Positions 45,716-54,379 of a stretch of DNA of 64,000 nucleotides are shown here, one piece after another (the stretch's first letter is position 1; every line of letters starts with the position of its first letter). Origin of the DNA: DAITAZ01 sp036824045 (lineage in GTDB: Bacteria; Pseudomonadota; Gammaproteobacteria; Burkholderiales; Rhodocyclaceae); the NCBI GenBank assembly GCA_036824045.1, contig DAITAZ010000003.1, forward strand, positions 62,001 to 126,000. The letters are read 5' to 3'. The position numbers and the translations under genes are program-made. The notes beneath the pieces were generated by a model that saw nothing but the letters and a program-made list of their open reading frames with translations, searched no databases and had not been told where the DNA came from.

Positions 45716-46380
45716 GCGGCGGCAATTCCAGGGTGATCCGCAGCGCTCAGACGGCATGCGATGAGCGTCTGCCGAAGGTGTTGGCCAGACATCGGATCAC
45801 GGTGTTCAATAAACCCATCCTTGCGCATAACGTGTCAGCGTTCCAGTTGGCCATGGCCCGATGGCAGGGGCATGGGCCGTTAGTACTCGATACTGGCTGT
45901 GGCGTTGGCGAGAGTTCCCTCCGTCTGGCCAGAATGTATCCGGAGAGTTTTGTGGTAGGCGTGGACCAGTCCGCAGACCGCTTGGGGCGGGACAAAGCCC
46001 GTCTGGGCCCTGCTCCGGACAACCTTTGCCTGGTGCGGGCCGATCTGGTGGATTTCTGGCGCCTGCTGCGCAGTGACGGGGTGCGGTTGGCACGCCACTA
46101 CTTCCTTTACCCCAATCCTTGGCCGAAGCTGGGGCATTTGGGGCGGCGCTGGCATGGCCATCCGATTTTTCCTTTGCTGCCTGAACTCGGGGGAATCATG
46201 GAGTGCCGCAGCAATTGGCGGGTTTACGTGGAAGAGTTTGCCTGGGCGTTGGGATGCGTGACGGGGCGGTCTGTTGAGTGCGAACGCTGGGAGGCGGCCG
46301 TGCCGCTGACACCGTTCGAGCGCAAGTACAAGGCGTCGGGACATGCGCTGTTCCGCTGTGTGCTGGATCTGGGGGCATGA
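45712..46380 (+). CDS. TrmB-like SAM-dependent methyltransferase, divergent
   Basis: This 222-residue Rossmann-fold methyltransferase resembles tRNA (guanine-N7) methyltransferase. SAM motif I is DTGCGVGESSLRLA and the acidic strand-2 end is VVGVDQSADRLGRDKA. The family's PDPWPK-like motif appears as YPNPWPKLGHLGRRWHGHP. The C-terminal VPLTPFERKYKASGHALFR also fits TrmB, whose PLTxFERR end is conserved. The overall sequence is altered enough that a different or extra RNA target is possible. It starts in the stop of dusC (ATGA), and its own stop overlaps the next start, so the three are coupled. Confidence 0.8.
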   Translation: MSGGNSRVIRSAQTACDERLPKVLARHRITVFNKPILAHNVSAFQLAMARWQGHGPLVLDTGCGVGESSLRLARMYPESFVVGVDQSADRLGRDKARLGPAPDNLCLVRADLVDFWRLLRSDGVRLARHYFLYPNPWPKLGHLGRRWHGHPIFPLLPELGGIMECRSNWRVYVEEFAWALGCVTGRSVECERWEAAVPLTPFERKYKASGHALFRCVLDLGA

Positions 46381-46688
46381 TGTCATGTACTGCGTGCGGC
46401 GCTTGTTGTGCCGCGTTTCGGGTCAGTTTCCACAGGGCGGAACTGGATGAGGAGCCGGGAGGCTTTGTCCCGAGCGGCTTGGCCGACCCGGAAACGGCCT
46501 CGATCATGCGCATGAGGGGGACGGACTACTCCCCGCCGCGCTGTGTTGCGCTGGTGGGGCAGCTTGGACGGGATGCGCGCTGTGGCATCTATGAGTGGCG
46601 CCCAGGGCCTTGCCGGGAGTTTGAAGCGGGGTCAGAAGCCTGCGCCCGAGCCCGTGCGCGTCACGGTCTGCCGCCTTGGGCCAGTTGA
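46377..46688 (+). CDS. YkgJ family cysteine cluster protein
   Basis: The 103-residue protein has a metal- or Fe-S-binding cysteine pattern: C4, C7, C10 and C11 in CTACGACC, then C56, C69, C79 and C89, with the family motif CGIYEWRPGPCREFE. The function of the family is unknown, although it is often encoded beside RNA-modifying or flagellar genes. It overlaps the methyltransferase stop by four bases. A second ATG directly follows the first. Confidence 0.85.
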   Translation: MMSCTACGACCAAFRVSFHRAELDEEPGGFVPSGLADPETASIMRMRGTDYSPPRCVALVGQLGRDARCGIYEWRPGPCREFEAGSEACARARARHGLPPWAS

Positions 46689-46850
46689 AGGGGCGGTGCA
46701 TGACCGGGAGTGAAGCGCGAGATTGTGCCCACGCGGTGTGGTAGGTGGTGGGCTGGAGGTGGCTTCTTCTCCACATGATGGAGCGGATATGAAGTGTGGG
46801 TGACCTCTACGCGGCAGCACGGCCCTCTGGCATGCGCCGGTCCGAGCAGT

Positions 46851-48407
46851 TCAGGAAAAGACGCCGTGCAGATACCAGCGGCCGGGCGGCTGCAGGTCGC
46901 GGTAAACCCATAGCAGATCTTGACCGGCTCCTTGGGCGAGGTAGTAATCCCGTTCCACCCCGCCAGGATTGCCGCTGGCGGGGTCGTCCCACCAGCCACT
47001 GGCAATGCGTTCGGGCCCTGCCAGCAACAGGAGCGGGCCTGGGCCGTCGGTCGTGTCGGGCAAGGCGGCTGGCTCGGGCAGAAGCCACAGAGGGCGGCGT
47101 TGGGGCAGGATGGAAACGTTTGCTCCTCCCCGGCCAGGGATCACCCTGCGCCAAGCCATTTCGGGACGGTGATCCGCATGTAGTGCCAGCCCCAGCACGG
47201 CTTCCGTGCCTAGCCTGGCCCGCAGTCGCTCCACCAGGAAGCTGCGCTCTTCCTGGGCGCGGGTACAGTCTCCAAACAACTCTCGGTTGTTGCCGGGAAG
47301 GGAGTGGGATTCAGGGGCTGCCAAGGCCAGGGCTTGTACCGGCGCTGTCAGCGTAATCCTGGCCAGATGTTCCCTGGCCAGGAGGAGGAAGCGCTGCTCA
47401 TCCCTGCTGAGGGTGCCGAGACGGATGTGCAGTGTCTGCCTGCTGCCTCCTTCCTGCTCCAAGGTGAAATCCAGGTATTCAACGCCAGCCTGTTGCGAGG
47501 CCAGGTTCCCGGTCAGGCTGAGCAGCAGCCTGCGTGCCACAAATAGCAGGGCTTCCGTGTCCTTGACTGGAAACATCAATTCCTGTCGGGCATGAAACTG
47601 GGGAGATGGCTGAAAGCTGGGACGGGGATCCGGGGTGAGTCCCAGGGCGCGGTCCAGTTGCTGCGGGATGTTTCGCCCCCCGCGCCGGGCCAGCCCGGCG
47701 CGGGGCAGATGTTGGCACTGCCCAAGGGTATGGACGCCAACCGACTGCAAAAGACTGAGCACATCGGCTTCCGTGTCAAGGACATGGATGGGTAGAGCCG
47801 CAACAGCGGCATCAAGCTTCTGCACGTCTGTCAGTATTTCTCCCGGCTTGCCTTGAGCCAGCCAGCGGGCCGCCAGGGGGGTGGGAGCAATGGCGGTCTG
47901 CACGCTCAGGCCCTGTTGCTGGCATCCCTCCAGGATGCGCTGGCGCAGGGCGGCCATGCCGCCGAACAGCCGGAGACTGGCTTCAATCTCAAGGACCAGG
48001 CCGGCCGGGGGGTCCAGGCATACCCGCGGGGTGAACTGGATCGCCCACGTTGCCAGATTGTCCAGCAGAGTGCGTTCCGCGCCCGGGTCCCGCTCACGGG
48101 CATCGAGCCCGGGGGCGATCGCCATGGCTGTAGCCAGAGACATTCCCGGCTGGAGTCCAGCCTGGCTGGCCGCAGCATTGACGGCCAGCAGGGGGTGCCG
48201 GGAGGCGGGAGCGAAGACTGCAATGGGGCGGTGGGGGGTGCAAGCATCCTTTGGTGCCGGGGCTCTACCCGACGATTGCCTTGCCCTTGCCTGCACCAGA
48301 GACGGGGAGCAGATGGCCTCCTGTGCAGGCCTTTCCACTTCAAAGCCGGCGCCACTGGCCCGGGCTTGCAGCGGCAGGGCGGGAAGATGCAGGGCGAGCC
48401 AGAGCAT
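46851..48407 (-). CDS. imuB: Y-family polymerase-like protein ImuB
   Basis: ImuB is a catalytically inactive DinB-like adaptor that links ImuA, DnaE2 and the beta clamp in SOS mutagenesis. The ATG at 48407 gives the family start MLWLALHLPALPLQ and 518 residues; the frame is open further upstream only as antisense-like extension within imuA. The palm and fingers include PLLAVNAAASQAGLQPGMSL, with helix-hairpin-helix and little-finger regions after residue 200. The acidic metal ligands of active Y polymerases are replaced at the start (LALHLPAL), as expected. It overlaps imuA by 68 bases. No dnaE2 follows. Confidence 0.93.
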   Translation of the reverse strand: MLWLALHLPALPLQARASGAGFEVERPAQEAICSPSLVQARARQSSGRAPAPKDACTPHRPIAVFAPASRHPLLAVNAAASQAGLQPGMSLATAMAIAPGLDARERDPGAERTLLDNLATWAIQFTPRVCLDPPAGLVLEIEASLRLFGGMAALRQRILEGCQQQGLSVQTAIAPTPLAARWLAQGKPGEILTDVQKLDAAVAALPIHVLDTEADVLSLLQSVGVHTLGQCQHLPRAGLARRGGRNIPQQLDRALGLTPDPRPSFQPSPQFHARQELMFPVKDTEALLFVARRLLLSLTGNLASQQAGVEYLDFTLEQEGGSRQTLHIRLGTLSRDEQRFLLLAREHLARITLTAPVQALALAAPESHSLPGNNRELFGDCTRAQEERSFLVERLRARLGTEAVLGLALHADHRPEMAWRRVIPGRGGANVSILPQRRPLWLLPEPAALPDTTDGPGPLLLLAGPERIASGWWDDPASGNPGGVERDYYLAQGAGQDLLWVYRDLQPPGRWYLHGVFS

Positions 48408-49104
48408 GAACAGTGTTTCCGGCAGAGTGCAGGTGAAGGGTGCGTGTTGTGCTATCCATGGACATGGCCCGGGCAGGCTCCTGGGTGGGGCGGGCCAGAT
48501 CGATGCGTACCGGGTGGGGTAACAGAGTGCCGCGACGCTTGAGCACATGCACGGCCAGTCCGCCGCCATCCGCTTCCAGGTACAGCTTGAGCGCTGCTGG
48601 CGAGGCTTGATAAGCCGCCTGGGCAGGACGGAACAGGAATACGCTGGAGTGACTGCTTTCTGCAGCCAACTGCAGACGCCGCAGGCTGGAAGTATCGGTC
48701 CGGTCCAGCCAGCCCAGGACTGCACTGCAACTGTGGGAAAGCAAGGCCTGGCGGATTGACCACACTGTTTCAGACTCGGACTCCGGGCGCACGATGAGCA
48801 TGCGCTTGAGGTCAATGCCCGCTTGGGCTAAGGCAGGAGCGTAGGGCAGATAGGGCGGTGCTACCCAGGTCAGCCAGCTTTCTTCCTGGGAAAGACGGCT
48901 GAGCGCAGGCATGAGAAGGCTGATTTCGCCGATGCCGTGACGGGGGACGAAGATTTCCGTAAGACCACCCACGGGCCAGCCGCCACCGGGGAACAGCACA
49001 TCCAGGCCAGGAAAGCCTGTGGCGATGCCTGGCCGGGCCGGGGCGAGGCTGTTACCCCGCCAGAGCGCGGGATGTTCGGGAATGCGCAGGGAAGCGGTGT
49101 TCAC
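48340..49104 (-). CDS. imuA: Translesion synthesis-associated protein ImuA
   Basis: ImuA is a RecA/SulA-like protein of the ImuA-ImuB-DnaE2 mutasome. The 254-residue protein has the core LWRGNSLAPARPGIATGFPGLDVLFPGGGWPVGGLTEIF seen as two shorter conserved segments, GFPGLD and PVGGLTEI. These are followed by LLMPALSRLSQEESWLTWVAPP. The Walker A-like site is degenerate. It begins 18 bp after lexA in the same direction, so LexA controls it, and overlaps imuB by 68 bases. Confidence 0.92.
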   Translation of the reverse strand: MNTASLRIPEHPALWRGNSLAPARPGIATGFPGLDVLFPGGGWPVGGLTEIFVPRHGIGEISLLMPALSRLSQEESWLTWVAPPYLPYAPALAQAGIDLKRMLIVRPESESETVWSIRQALLSHSCSAVLGWLDRTDTSSLRRLQLAAESSHSSVFLFRPAQAAYQASPAALKLYLEADGGGLAVHVLKRRGTLLPHPVRIDLARPTQEPARAMSMDSTTRTLHLHSAGNTVHALARPASSRPAAASPGQWRRL

Positions 49105-49122
49105 GGTGTGCCTTTCTCAAAA

Positions 49123-49740
49123 CTAGACCAGGGTGCCATTGCGGATCAGTCCGACCGCAATGCCCTCAATGTGCAGGGGCTCGCGGCGGGTATCCACCTG
49201 AAGGGGGGCAAAATCCGGATTGGCAGGCAACAGGGTAACGAGGGGCCCATCTTGTTGCAGCCGCTTGACGGTGACTTCATCGCCTACCCGGGCGATGACA
49301 ATTTGCCCTTGCCGCGCGGTGCTGGTTTGGTGGACGGCCAGCAGATCGCCTTCCAGAATGCCCGCATCGCGCATGCTCATGCCCCGTACCTTGAGCAGGT
49401 AGTGGGCGCGTGGTTGAAACAGGTCCGGATCAATCTGGTAACGGGTTTCCACGTGCTCCTGGGCCAGAATGGGACTGCCCGCGGCCACTCGGCCCACCAG
49501 CGGCAACCCCCCCAGCCGTTCCAGAAGACGAATACCCCGGGCCCGGCCTTCTTCCATGGCGATGAAACCTTTCCGTGCCAGGGCGCGCAAATGTTCTTCT
49601 GCCGCATTGGCCGAGCGGAAACCAAAATGACGGGCGATCTCGGCGCGGGTTGGTGGAGCACCTTCGGTTTCGACCGAACTGCGGATCAACTCCAGAATTT
49701 CTGCCTGGCGGGCAGTGAGTTTTTCAGGGGATGAAGTCAT
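49123..49740 (-). CDS. lexA: LexA repressor
   Basis: LexA represses SOS genes and cleaves itself when RecA is activated. The 205-residue protein has an N-terminal winged helix (RQAEILELIR and TRAEIARHFGFRSANAAEEHL). The cleavage site is A87-G88 in RVAAGSP, and the catalytic pair is S122 in GMSMRD and K159 in EVTVKRL. It is first in the lexA-imuA-imuB operon and is preceded by an SOS box, so the operon is self-regulated. The ribosome binding site GAGGAGG lies 6 nt before the ATG, within the flanking inverted repeat. Confidence 0.97.
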   Translation of the reverse strand: MTSSPEKLTARQAEILELIRSSVETEGAPPTRAEIARHFGFRSANAAEEHLRALARKGFIAMEEGRARGIRLLERLGGLPLVGRVAAGSPILAQEHVETRYQIDPDLFQPRAHYLLKVRGMSMRDAGILEGDLLAVHQTSTARQGQIVIARVGDEVTVKRLQQDGPLVTLLPANPDFAPLQVDTRREPLHIEGIAVGLIRNGTLV

Positions 49741-49743
49741 GAC

Positions 49744-49785
49744 GCCTCCTCGATGGCTGTATTTTTATACAGTTATCGAGGAGGC
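49744..49785 (-). promoter_or_regulatory. SOS box of lexA inside an extended inverted repeat
   Basis: The box CTGTATTTTTATACAG at 49757-49772 fits the CTGT-N8-ACAG LexA operator. It is wrapped by a perfect 11-bp inverted repeat, GCCTCCTCGAT (49744-49754) and ATCGAGGAGGC (49775-49785). The gene-proximal arm contains the lexA ribosome binding site. A promoter with TTGCGC near 49788 and a TATAAAAAT-like -10 would overlap the box. Confidence 0.85.
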
Positions 49786-49998
49786 GCAAGAGGGATGGCT
49801 ATTTGAGCAGGGCGCGGTGAGCGCATCACGCTACCCGGGCTTTGCTTGAGTTGTTGCCGATGCGGATCCGCCATGGCGCGATACGGCTGGATCATTATGG
49901 GAATACATTCAGGTATCCCGGAGAGGGGGGCGATTCCGCCCTGCGCATCCTCCGTGAAGATGGGGGGCTGGCGCGGCAGGGGGTATCACACTCTGAGT
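49786..49998. other. Intergenic region between hugZ-like gene and lexA
   Basis: No supported gene. A 62-codon plus-strand frame at 49842-50030 has no family resemblance and runs into the 3' end of the minus-strand gene. Confidence 0.4.
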
Positions 49999-50658
49999 TC
50001 AACTGGAAGCGAGCACCTCCGGTAGCTTAGCCAGCATGTCTTCCAGCATGTTGGGTGCCAAGGGGGCACCGGGCCAAGGGCAGCGTATACGTTTGGGGCC
50101 GCTTGAGAGGTCTGCCCCCAGGGGGTCGATACCCAAGAGCTTGATGTCTTTGGGGAGCGCAGACGGGGTCTGGGAAAGCAGCATGCTTTCGTCGGCTGCG
50201 TCGAGACACATGGCGGCAGGCGGCGTTGGTGCCTCCACCCAGCCCATCTGCCCGAAGCCGCCGATATAGCGTAGCTGACGAGGCTCAAGATAAAAGAAGG
50301 CGAAGTCGCCCAACTCCAATAGACGCTCCGCATCCGGCCTGTAGCGCAGGAAGCGCGCGCGCAGCGCGGGGTCGGGTGAGATCGGCGCCATTTCGCCCAC
50401 GATCGTGAGGCGCGCGCCTGTCTGAACGTCTTCGGCCCCGGGCTCAAAAACCAGAAAGCTCGCACGGGGGTTGTCACGGATGTTGCGGGTGTGCTCTGCC
50501 AGGCCGCTAATCAAGAAAACCGGGCGATGCTGATGGTCCGGGACAAACGGCAGCACGGTGGCGAACGGGTAGCCTGGCTGGGCGCGGGAATGTGTGGCCA
50601 AGGCGCCAAAGGTGCAGCGATGGAGGAGTTGAATCACGTCGGCGAATGGAATGTGCAT
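49999..50658 (-). CDS. HugZ-like FMN/heme-binding split-barrel protein
   Basis: The 219-residue protein has the pyridoxamine-phosphate-oxidase split-barrel fold. The N-terminus reads CTFGALATHSRAQPGYPFATVLPF, followed by RPVFLISGLAEHTRNIRDNPRASFLV. A C-terminal region after about residue 150 resembles the DUF2470-type domain of HugZ proteins. Family members bind FMN or heme, and some degrade heme. The actual activity is unknown. The ATG at 50658 with AAGGAGA upstream is well supported. It lies 14 bp after the upstream nuclease-like gene on the same strand. Confidence 0.82.
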   Translation of the reverse strand: MHIPFADVIQLLHRCTFGALATHSRAQPGYPFATVLPFVPDHQHRPVFLISGLAEHTRNIRDNPRASFLVFEPGAEDVQTGARLTIVGEMAPISPDPALRARFLRYRPDAERLLELGDFAFFYLEPRQLRYIGGFGQMGWVEAPTPPAAMCLDAADESMLLSQTPSALPKDIKLLGIDPLGADLSSGPKRIRCPWPGAPLAPNMLEDMLAKLPEVLASS

Positions 50659-50672
50659 GCGTGTCTCCTTGG

Positions 50673-51629
50673 TCAGCCCTGGATGCGTTGTTCCAGTCGC
50701 GCCCGGTCGTCGTCGGTGCGGATCTGGACCCACAAGGGGAGATGGTCGGAGAGTTCTCGCGTGTATTTGGCTTTGGTGATGCCTTTGGGAAACAGCTCGT
50801 TCATCCGCGAGTCTTCTACATGGAAATCGAGCACACCCCCCGAGTTCATGAAGCTCTGGGGGTAGAGGGGATTGGGCAGGTGCAGGATCTGGTCATAGCG
50901 TTTGTTCTTCTCGAGGTTGCTGCCCAGGTCTTCACGGGCGAGGCTGGCTGGAAGCTGCAGGCCGCGTGAAGCCAGTGCTCTGAAAGTGTCGCTCGCAAGC
51001 GATTCCACGTTGAAGTCTCCGACCACGAGCAAGTCCTTGTCCACCACGTCCTTGTCCTTGCTGAACGTATCGATCCAGTCGGCGAGCAGGTTCAGTTCAG
51101 TGATCCGACTGGCTGTTGTGGCCCATCGGATATGGGCTGCGAGCACCACAAAGTCGAAGTTGCCGGCGCGAAAGCTGGCCAGATAGGGGGGGCGCCACCA
51201 GAATTTTTCCGGGAGGTATTCCTCGCCCACTTTCTGTCGCGCCGGGATGGCGGTGGCCGCCATCCCGTTGAACACGACGGCGCGCTTGTCGTAGATGAAG
51301 CCGACCCGTTCGCCGTTACCCCCATCATCCTGGACCACACCCGAATAGACGGCCCGCCAATAGGGGCCGAGGATGGTGAGCACCCTTTGCAGATCTTCCA
51401 GGTTCTCCCTTAACTCGATGACGCTCACCAGATCGAATTGCCCGATGATCTCGGCGATGTAATGAATAGCTGCTTCAGTGCGCTTCTTCTTGCCGAACTC
51501 ACGGATATTCCACGTGGCCAGGTTGAGGGTTTCGTCGATCTTCGACGAAGGAATGGTCGCCGCGTCGATCCGATCCTTGAGCGCCAGGAGACCTCGGGCG
51601 ATTTCTGGGGAAACGTTGCCATGAAACAT
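50673..51629 (-). CDS. Endonuclease/exonuclease/phosphatase family protein
   Basis: The 318-residue protein has the EEP (DNase I-like) fold with NLATWNIREFG at the start, SVIELRENLEDL with the catalytic glutamate, VLAAHIRWA, VVGDFNVES and the final ELSDHLPLWVQI with Asp and His. No signal peptide or extra domain is seen, so a cytoplasmic nuclease or phosphatase is likely. The substrate is unknown. It lies between the B12 radical SAM gene and the HugZ-like gene, all minus and closely spaced. Confidence 0.85.
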   Translation of the reverse strand: MFHGNVSPEIARGLLALKDRIDAATIPSSKIDETLNLATWNIREFGKKKRTEAAIHYIAEIIGQFDLVSVIELRENLEDLQRVLTILGPYWRAVYSGVVQDDGGNGERVGFIYDKRAVVFNGMAATAIPARQKVGEEYLPEKFWWRPPYLASFRAGNFDFVVLAAHIRWATTASRITELNLLADWIDTFSKDKDVVDKDLLVVGDFNVESLASDTFRALASRGLQLPASLAREDLGSNLEKNKRYDQILHLPNPLYPQSFMNSGGVLDFHVEDSRMNELFPKGITKAKYTRELSDHLPLWVQIRTDDDRARLEQRIQG

Positions 51630-51635
51630 GTTTGC

Positions 51636-53096
51636 TTACCGGATGGAGTGGTCGAGTAAGGCCTTCAGCGCACGGGGTGGATTGCGCGTGCCGCAGGCCT
51701 GGAAATCCGCCAGGAGTGCCTGGTGGGCTGATGCTTTCCTACAGCCGTTATCCGCCAGCCACTGATACAAGAGGGTGGTGAGGCGCTCCAGGGCGATCTG
51801 GTGGGTGGCGCCCACTTGACCGAAGATCCAGTCCGACAAGGCCATGAAGCGATCGAACGGCTTGTCGCCAAGGAGCAGTGGCACGGTGTTGCGGAATCGT
51901 CCGCTGTTGGCAACCATCTCCCAGTAGCGGGCAAAGCGGCCGAGGCGCTGAAGAGCGAAATAGTCCAGCTGGTCAGAGGCGAGAATGTTGTAAGGCGGAA
52001 ACGGATTGAACACGAGCCCGAAGCGGTGTTCATGGCGGCTGATGGGCGTGCCGCGCAGGCGTTTGAGGATGCCGACCTGGATTTCATGGGGGGCCAGGGC
52101 TGCCAGTTGGTCAAAGCCCGCAGCAAAACTGTTCCAATCTTCCCCCGGCAGTCCTGCGATGAGATCCACGTGCAGGTGGGCATGGCTGTGGTTCCTCAGC
52201 CAGTGCAGATTGGCCGTTGAGGCCGCGTTGTTCTGGCGGCGGGAAATGTTCGCTTGTACAGCCGGATTGAAGGTCTGGATGCCGACTTCCAGCTGTAACT
52301 GACCGGGCTGGAAACGGGCGATTGCCGTTTTGAGCGCCTCGGGCAGGTGATCGGGAATGACTTCGAAGTGCAGAAACAAGCGCTCGTCCAGCCGCTCCAG
52401 GAAAAAATCCAGGATGGCAAGGCTGGTCTTGATGTTGAGGTTGAAAGTGCGGTCCACGAATTTGAATGTCCGGGCCCCTCGGCGATGGAGGGCATCCAGC
52501 GCGGCCAGCAGAGCGGGCAGGGGGAATGGCCAAGCCGTCTTATCCAGTGCGGAGAGGCAAAACTCGCATTTGAACGGGCATCCCCGGGAGGCTTCCACGT
52601 AGATCAGCCGATGGCGGATGTCTTCATCGGTGTAGAGGTGATAGGGCAGTTCAAGATGGCCCAGATCTGGAGTTTCTCCCGCGATCTGTTTCTGTGGAGG
52701 CCGTTGCCCACCCAGCAAGGCCCGCGCCAGACGGGGGAAACTCAGGTCGCCAGGGCCGGTGATCAGATAGTCCGCTGCTGCTACGATGGGTTGTGCATCA
52801 GGTTCGTGGCTGACCTCGGGGCCGCCCACGATAATCGTGATGTCTGGCCGCACAGCCTTGAGCATTGCCACCAGGCGAGTGCTTTCGTCCACGTTCCAGA
52901 TATAAACCCCGAAACCCACGATCTGGGGCTGCGCCATGAGCAGTCGCTCCAGCACATCCGCAGGCCGTTGGGCGACGACGAATTCCAGGATCTGCGTGTC
53001 CCCGGCCAGATCCCCCATGTTGGCAGCAAGGTAGCGCAGCCCGAGGGAGGCATGGCTGTATCGGGCGTTAAGCGTGGTGAGTACGACACGGGGCAT
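51636..53096 (-). CDS. B12-binding domain radical SAM protein
   Basis: The 486-residue protein starts at ATG 53096 with MPRVVLTTLNARYSHASLGLRYLAANMG, a B12-binding-like Rossmann domain over about residues 1-140. The radical SAM motif C-x3-C-x2-C lies in EASRGCPFKCEFCLSALD. A C-terminal DUF4080-type region follows, with FNPFPPYNILASDQLDYF. The reaction is unknown; family members are annotated only as putative methylases. A longer frame to 53147 lacks family support. It is divergent from earP across 125 bp. Confidence 0.85.
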   Translation of the reverse strand: MPRVVLTTLNARYSHASLGLRYLAANMGDLAGDTQILEFVVAQRPADVLERLLMAQPQIVGFGVYIWNVDESTRLVAMLKAVRPDITIIVGGPEVSHEPDAQPIVAAADYLITGPGDLSFPRLARALLGGQRPPQKQIAGETPDLGHLELPYHLYTDEDIRHRLIYVEASRGCPFKCEFCLSALDKTAWPFPLPALLAALDALHRRGARTFKFVDRTFNLNIKTSLAILDFFLERLDERLFLHFEVIPDHLPEALKTAIARFQPGQLQLEVGIQTFNPAVQANISRRQNNAASTANLHWLRNHSHAHLHVDLIAGLPGEDWNSFAAGFDQLAALAPHEIQVGILKRLRGTPISRHEHRFGLVFNPFPPYNILASDQLDYFALQRLGRFARYWEMVANSGRFRNTVPLLLGDKPFDRFMALSDWIFGQVGATHQIALERLTTLLYQWLADNGCRKASAHQALLADFQACGTRNPPRALKALLDHSIR

Positions 53097-53221
53097 GGGC
53101 AACGGGCCGATTGTGTCCTCGCGGAAGCGAGGCGCCGATGGGGGCAAATGAATATACCGAAGAATATGGCAAAGTGCCGTGTTCCGGTCCTCTCAAGCCA
53201 GAATCCAGAGGGAGTGCGGCG

Positions 53222-54340
53222 GTGTGGGATATTTTTTGCAGGGTCGTGGACAACTTTGGCGATGCCGCCATCTGCTGGCGGCTCGCCCGCCAACTGAGCG
53301 GCGAGCACAGCGTGCCGGTACGGCTGTGGGTGGATGATCTGGCGCTCCTGCGGCGGTTGGCGCCTGCTACCCTGCCGGGTTGGAGCGATGGGGTTCAGGT
53401 TTGCGAGTGGACTGATCCGTTTCCCTCGGTGGCGCCGGGCGAGGTGGTGATTGCGGCGTTCGCCTGTGATGTGCCCGCCGGGTATCTCGAAACCCTCGCG
53501 CGAAAGAGTCCGGCGTCGGTCTGGCTGAACCTCGAGTACCTCAGTGCCGAGGACTGGGTAGAGGGGTGCCATCGCATGGCCTCCACCCATCCGCGGCTTG
53601 GGTTGGTTCAGCATTTCTTTTTCCCGGGCTTCACGTCGGGGACGGGGGGACTGTTGCGGGAGCAGGGTTTGTTTCACCGGCGGGACGCGTTTCGGAAGGA
53701 CATTGCCGCTCAGGCAGACTTTCTCCGCAGGCTGGGCGTGACCCTGCCGCGGGGGGAGAGCCTGCGGGTCTCGCTGTTCAGCTACGAAAACAACAGCATT
53801 CCATCGTTGCTGGATGCCTGGGCCGCCGGGGAGCGTGAAGTCCAGTGCTTTCTGCCCGAGAGCAGGGCGTGGCCGCAAGTCGCAGCCTGGGCGCGCAAGA
53901 AAAGCCTGGTTCCGGGTGACCGGGTGAGCTGCGGGCGGCTGAGCTTGCTGGCGGTGCCGTTCACTGCCCAAACGGATTACGACCGGCTGCTGTGGTGCTG
54001 CGATCTCAATTTCGCTCGGGGCGAGGACTCCTGCGTGCGGGCTCAGTGGGCCGCGGTGCCTTTTGTCTGGCACATCTACCCTCAGGATGAGGGGGCTCAC
54101 TGGGTCAAGCTCGAGGCCTTCTTGGATCGCTATCTGGTGGGCGCCAGCGAAGCCGAGGCCGCTGCATTTCGCAAATTGTGGCGGGACTGGAACGCGGGGG
54201 ACGAAATGGGGCCTGCCTGGGCCGGGTTCGCGCATCGCTGCGTTGAACTGACCACACATGCGGAGCGGTGGTGCGAGGCACTGGGTCAGCAACCCGACTT
54301 GGCCAGCCAACTGGTTGTTTTTTGCAGCGAAAGGTTATAA
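53222..54340 (+). CDS. earP: EF-P arginine rhamnosyltransferase EarP
   Basis: EarP transfers rhamnose from dTDP-rhamnose to Arg32 of elongation factor P, which lets EF-P rescue proline-stalled ribosomes. The GTG at 53222 with GGAG seven bases upstream gives VWDIFCRVVDNFGDAAICWRLARQL, the family N-terminus, and 372 residues. The GT-B C-terminal half has FSYENNSIPSLLDAW and FARGEDSCVRAQWAAVPFVWHIYPQ, with the nucleotide-sugar site. The open frame from 53111 is an upstream extension and not used. The target gene efp lies 39 bp downstream. Confidence 0.95.
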   Translation: MWDIFCRVVDNFGDAAICWRLARQLSGEHSVPVRLWVDDLALLRRLAPATLPGWSDGVQVCEWTDPFPSVAPGEVVIAAFACDVPAGYLETLARKSPASVWLNLEYLSAEDWVEGCHRMASTHPRLGLVQHFFFPGFTSGTGGLLREQGLFHRRDAFRKDIAAQADFLRRLGVTLPRGESLRVSLFSYENNSIPSLLDAWAAGEREVQCFLPESRAWPQVAAWARKKSLVPGDRVSCGRLSLLAVPFTAQTDYDRLLWCCDLNFARGEDSCVRAQWAAVPFVWHIYPQDEGAHWVKLEAFLDRYLVGASEAEAAAFRKLWRDWNAGDEMGPAWAGFAHRCVELTTHAERWCEALGQQPDLASQLVVFCSERL

Positions 54341-54379
54341 TCACGGGTTTAGTTCAGATCTCAGGCAAGGTCCGCCTCT

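Noticed and set aside
49842..50030. 62-codon plus-strand ORF
   Set aside because: No family resemblance, no ribosome binding site, and it runs into the 3' end of the HugZ-like gene.
52781..54310. 509-codon open frame on the minus strand
   Set aside because: It covers earP on the other strand and part of the radical SAM gene in a different frame; no domain was recognised.
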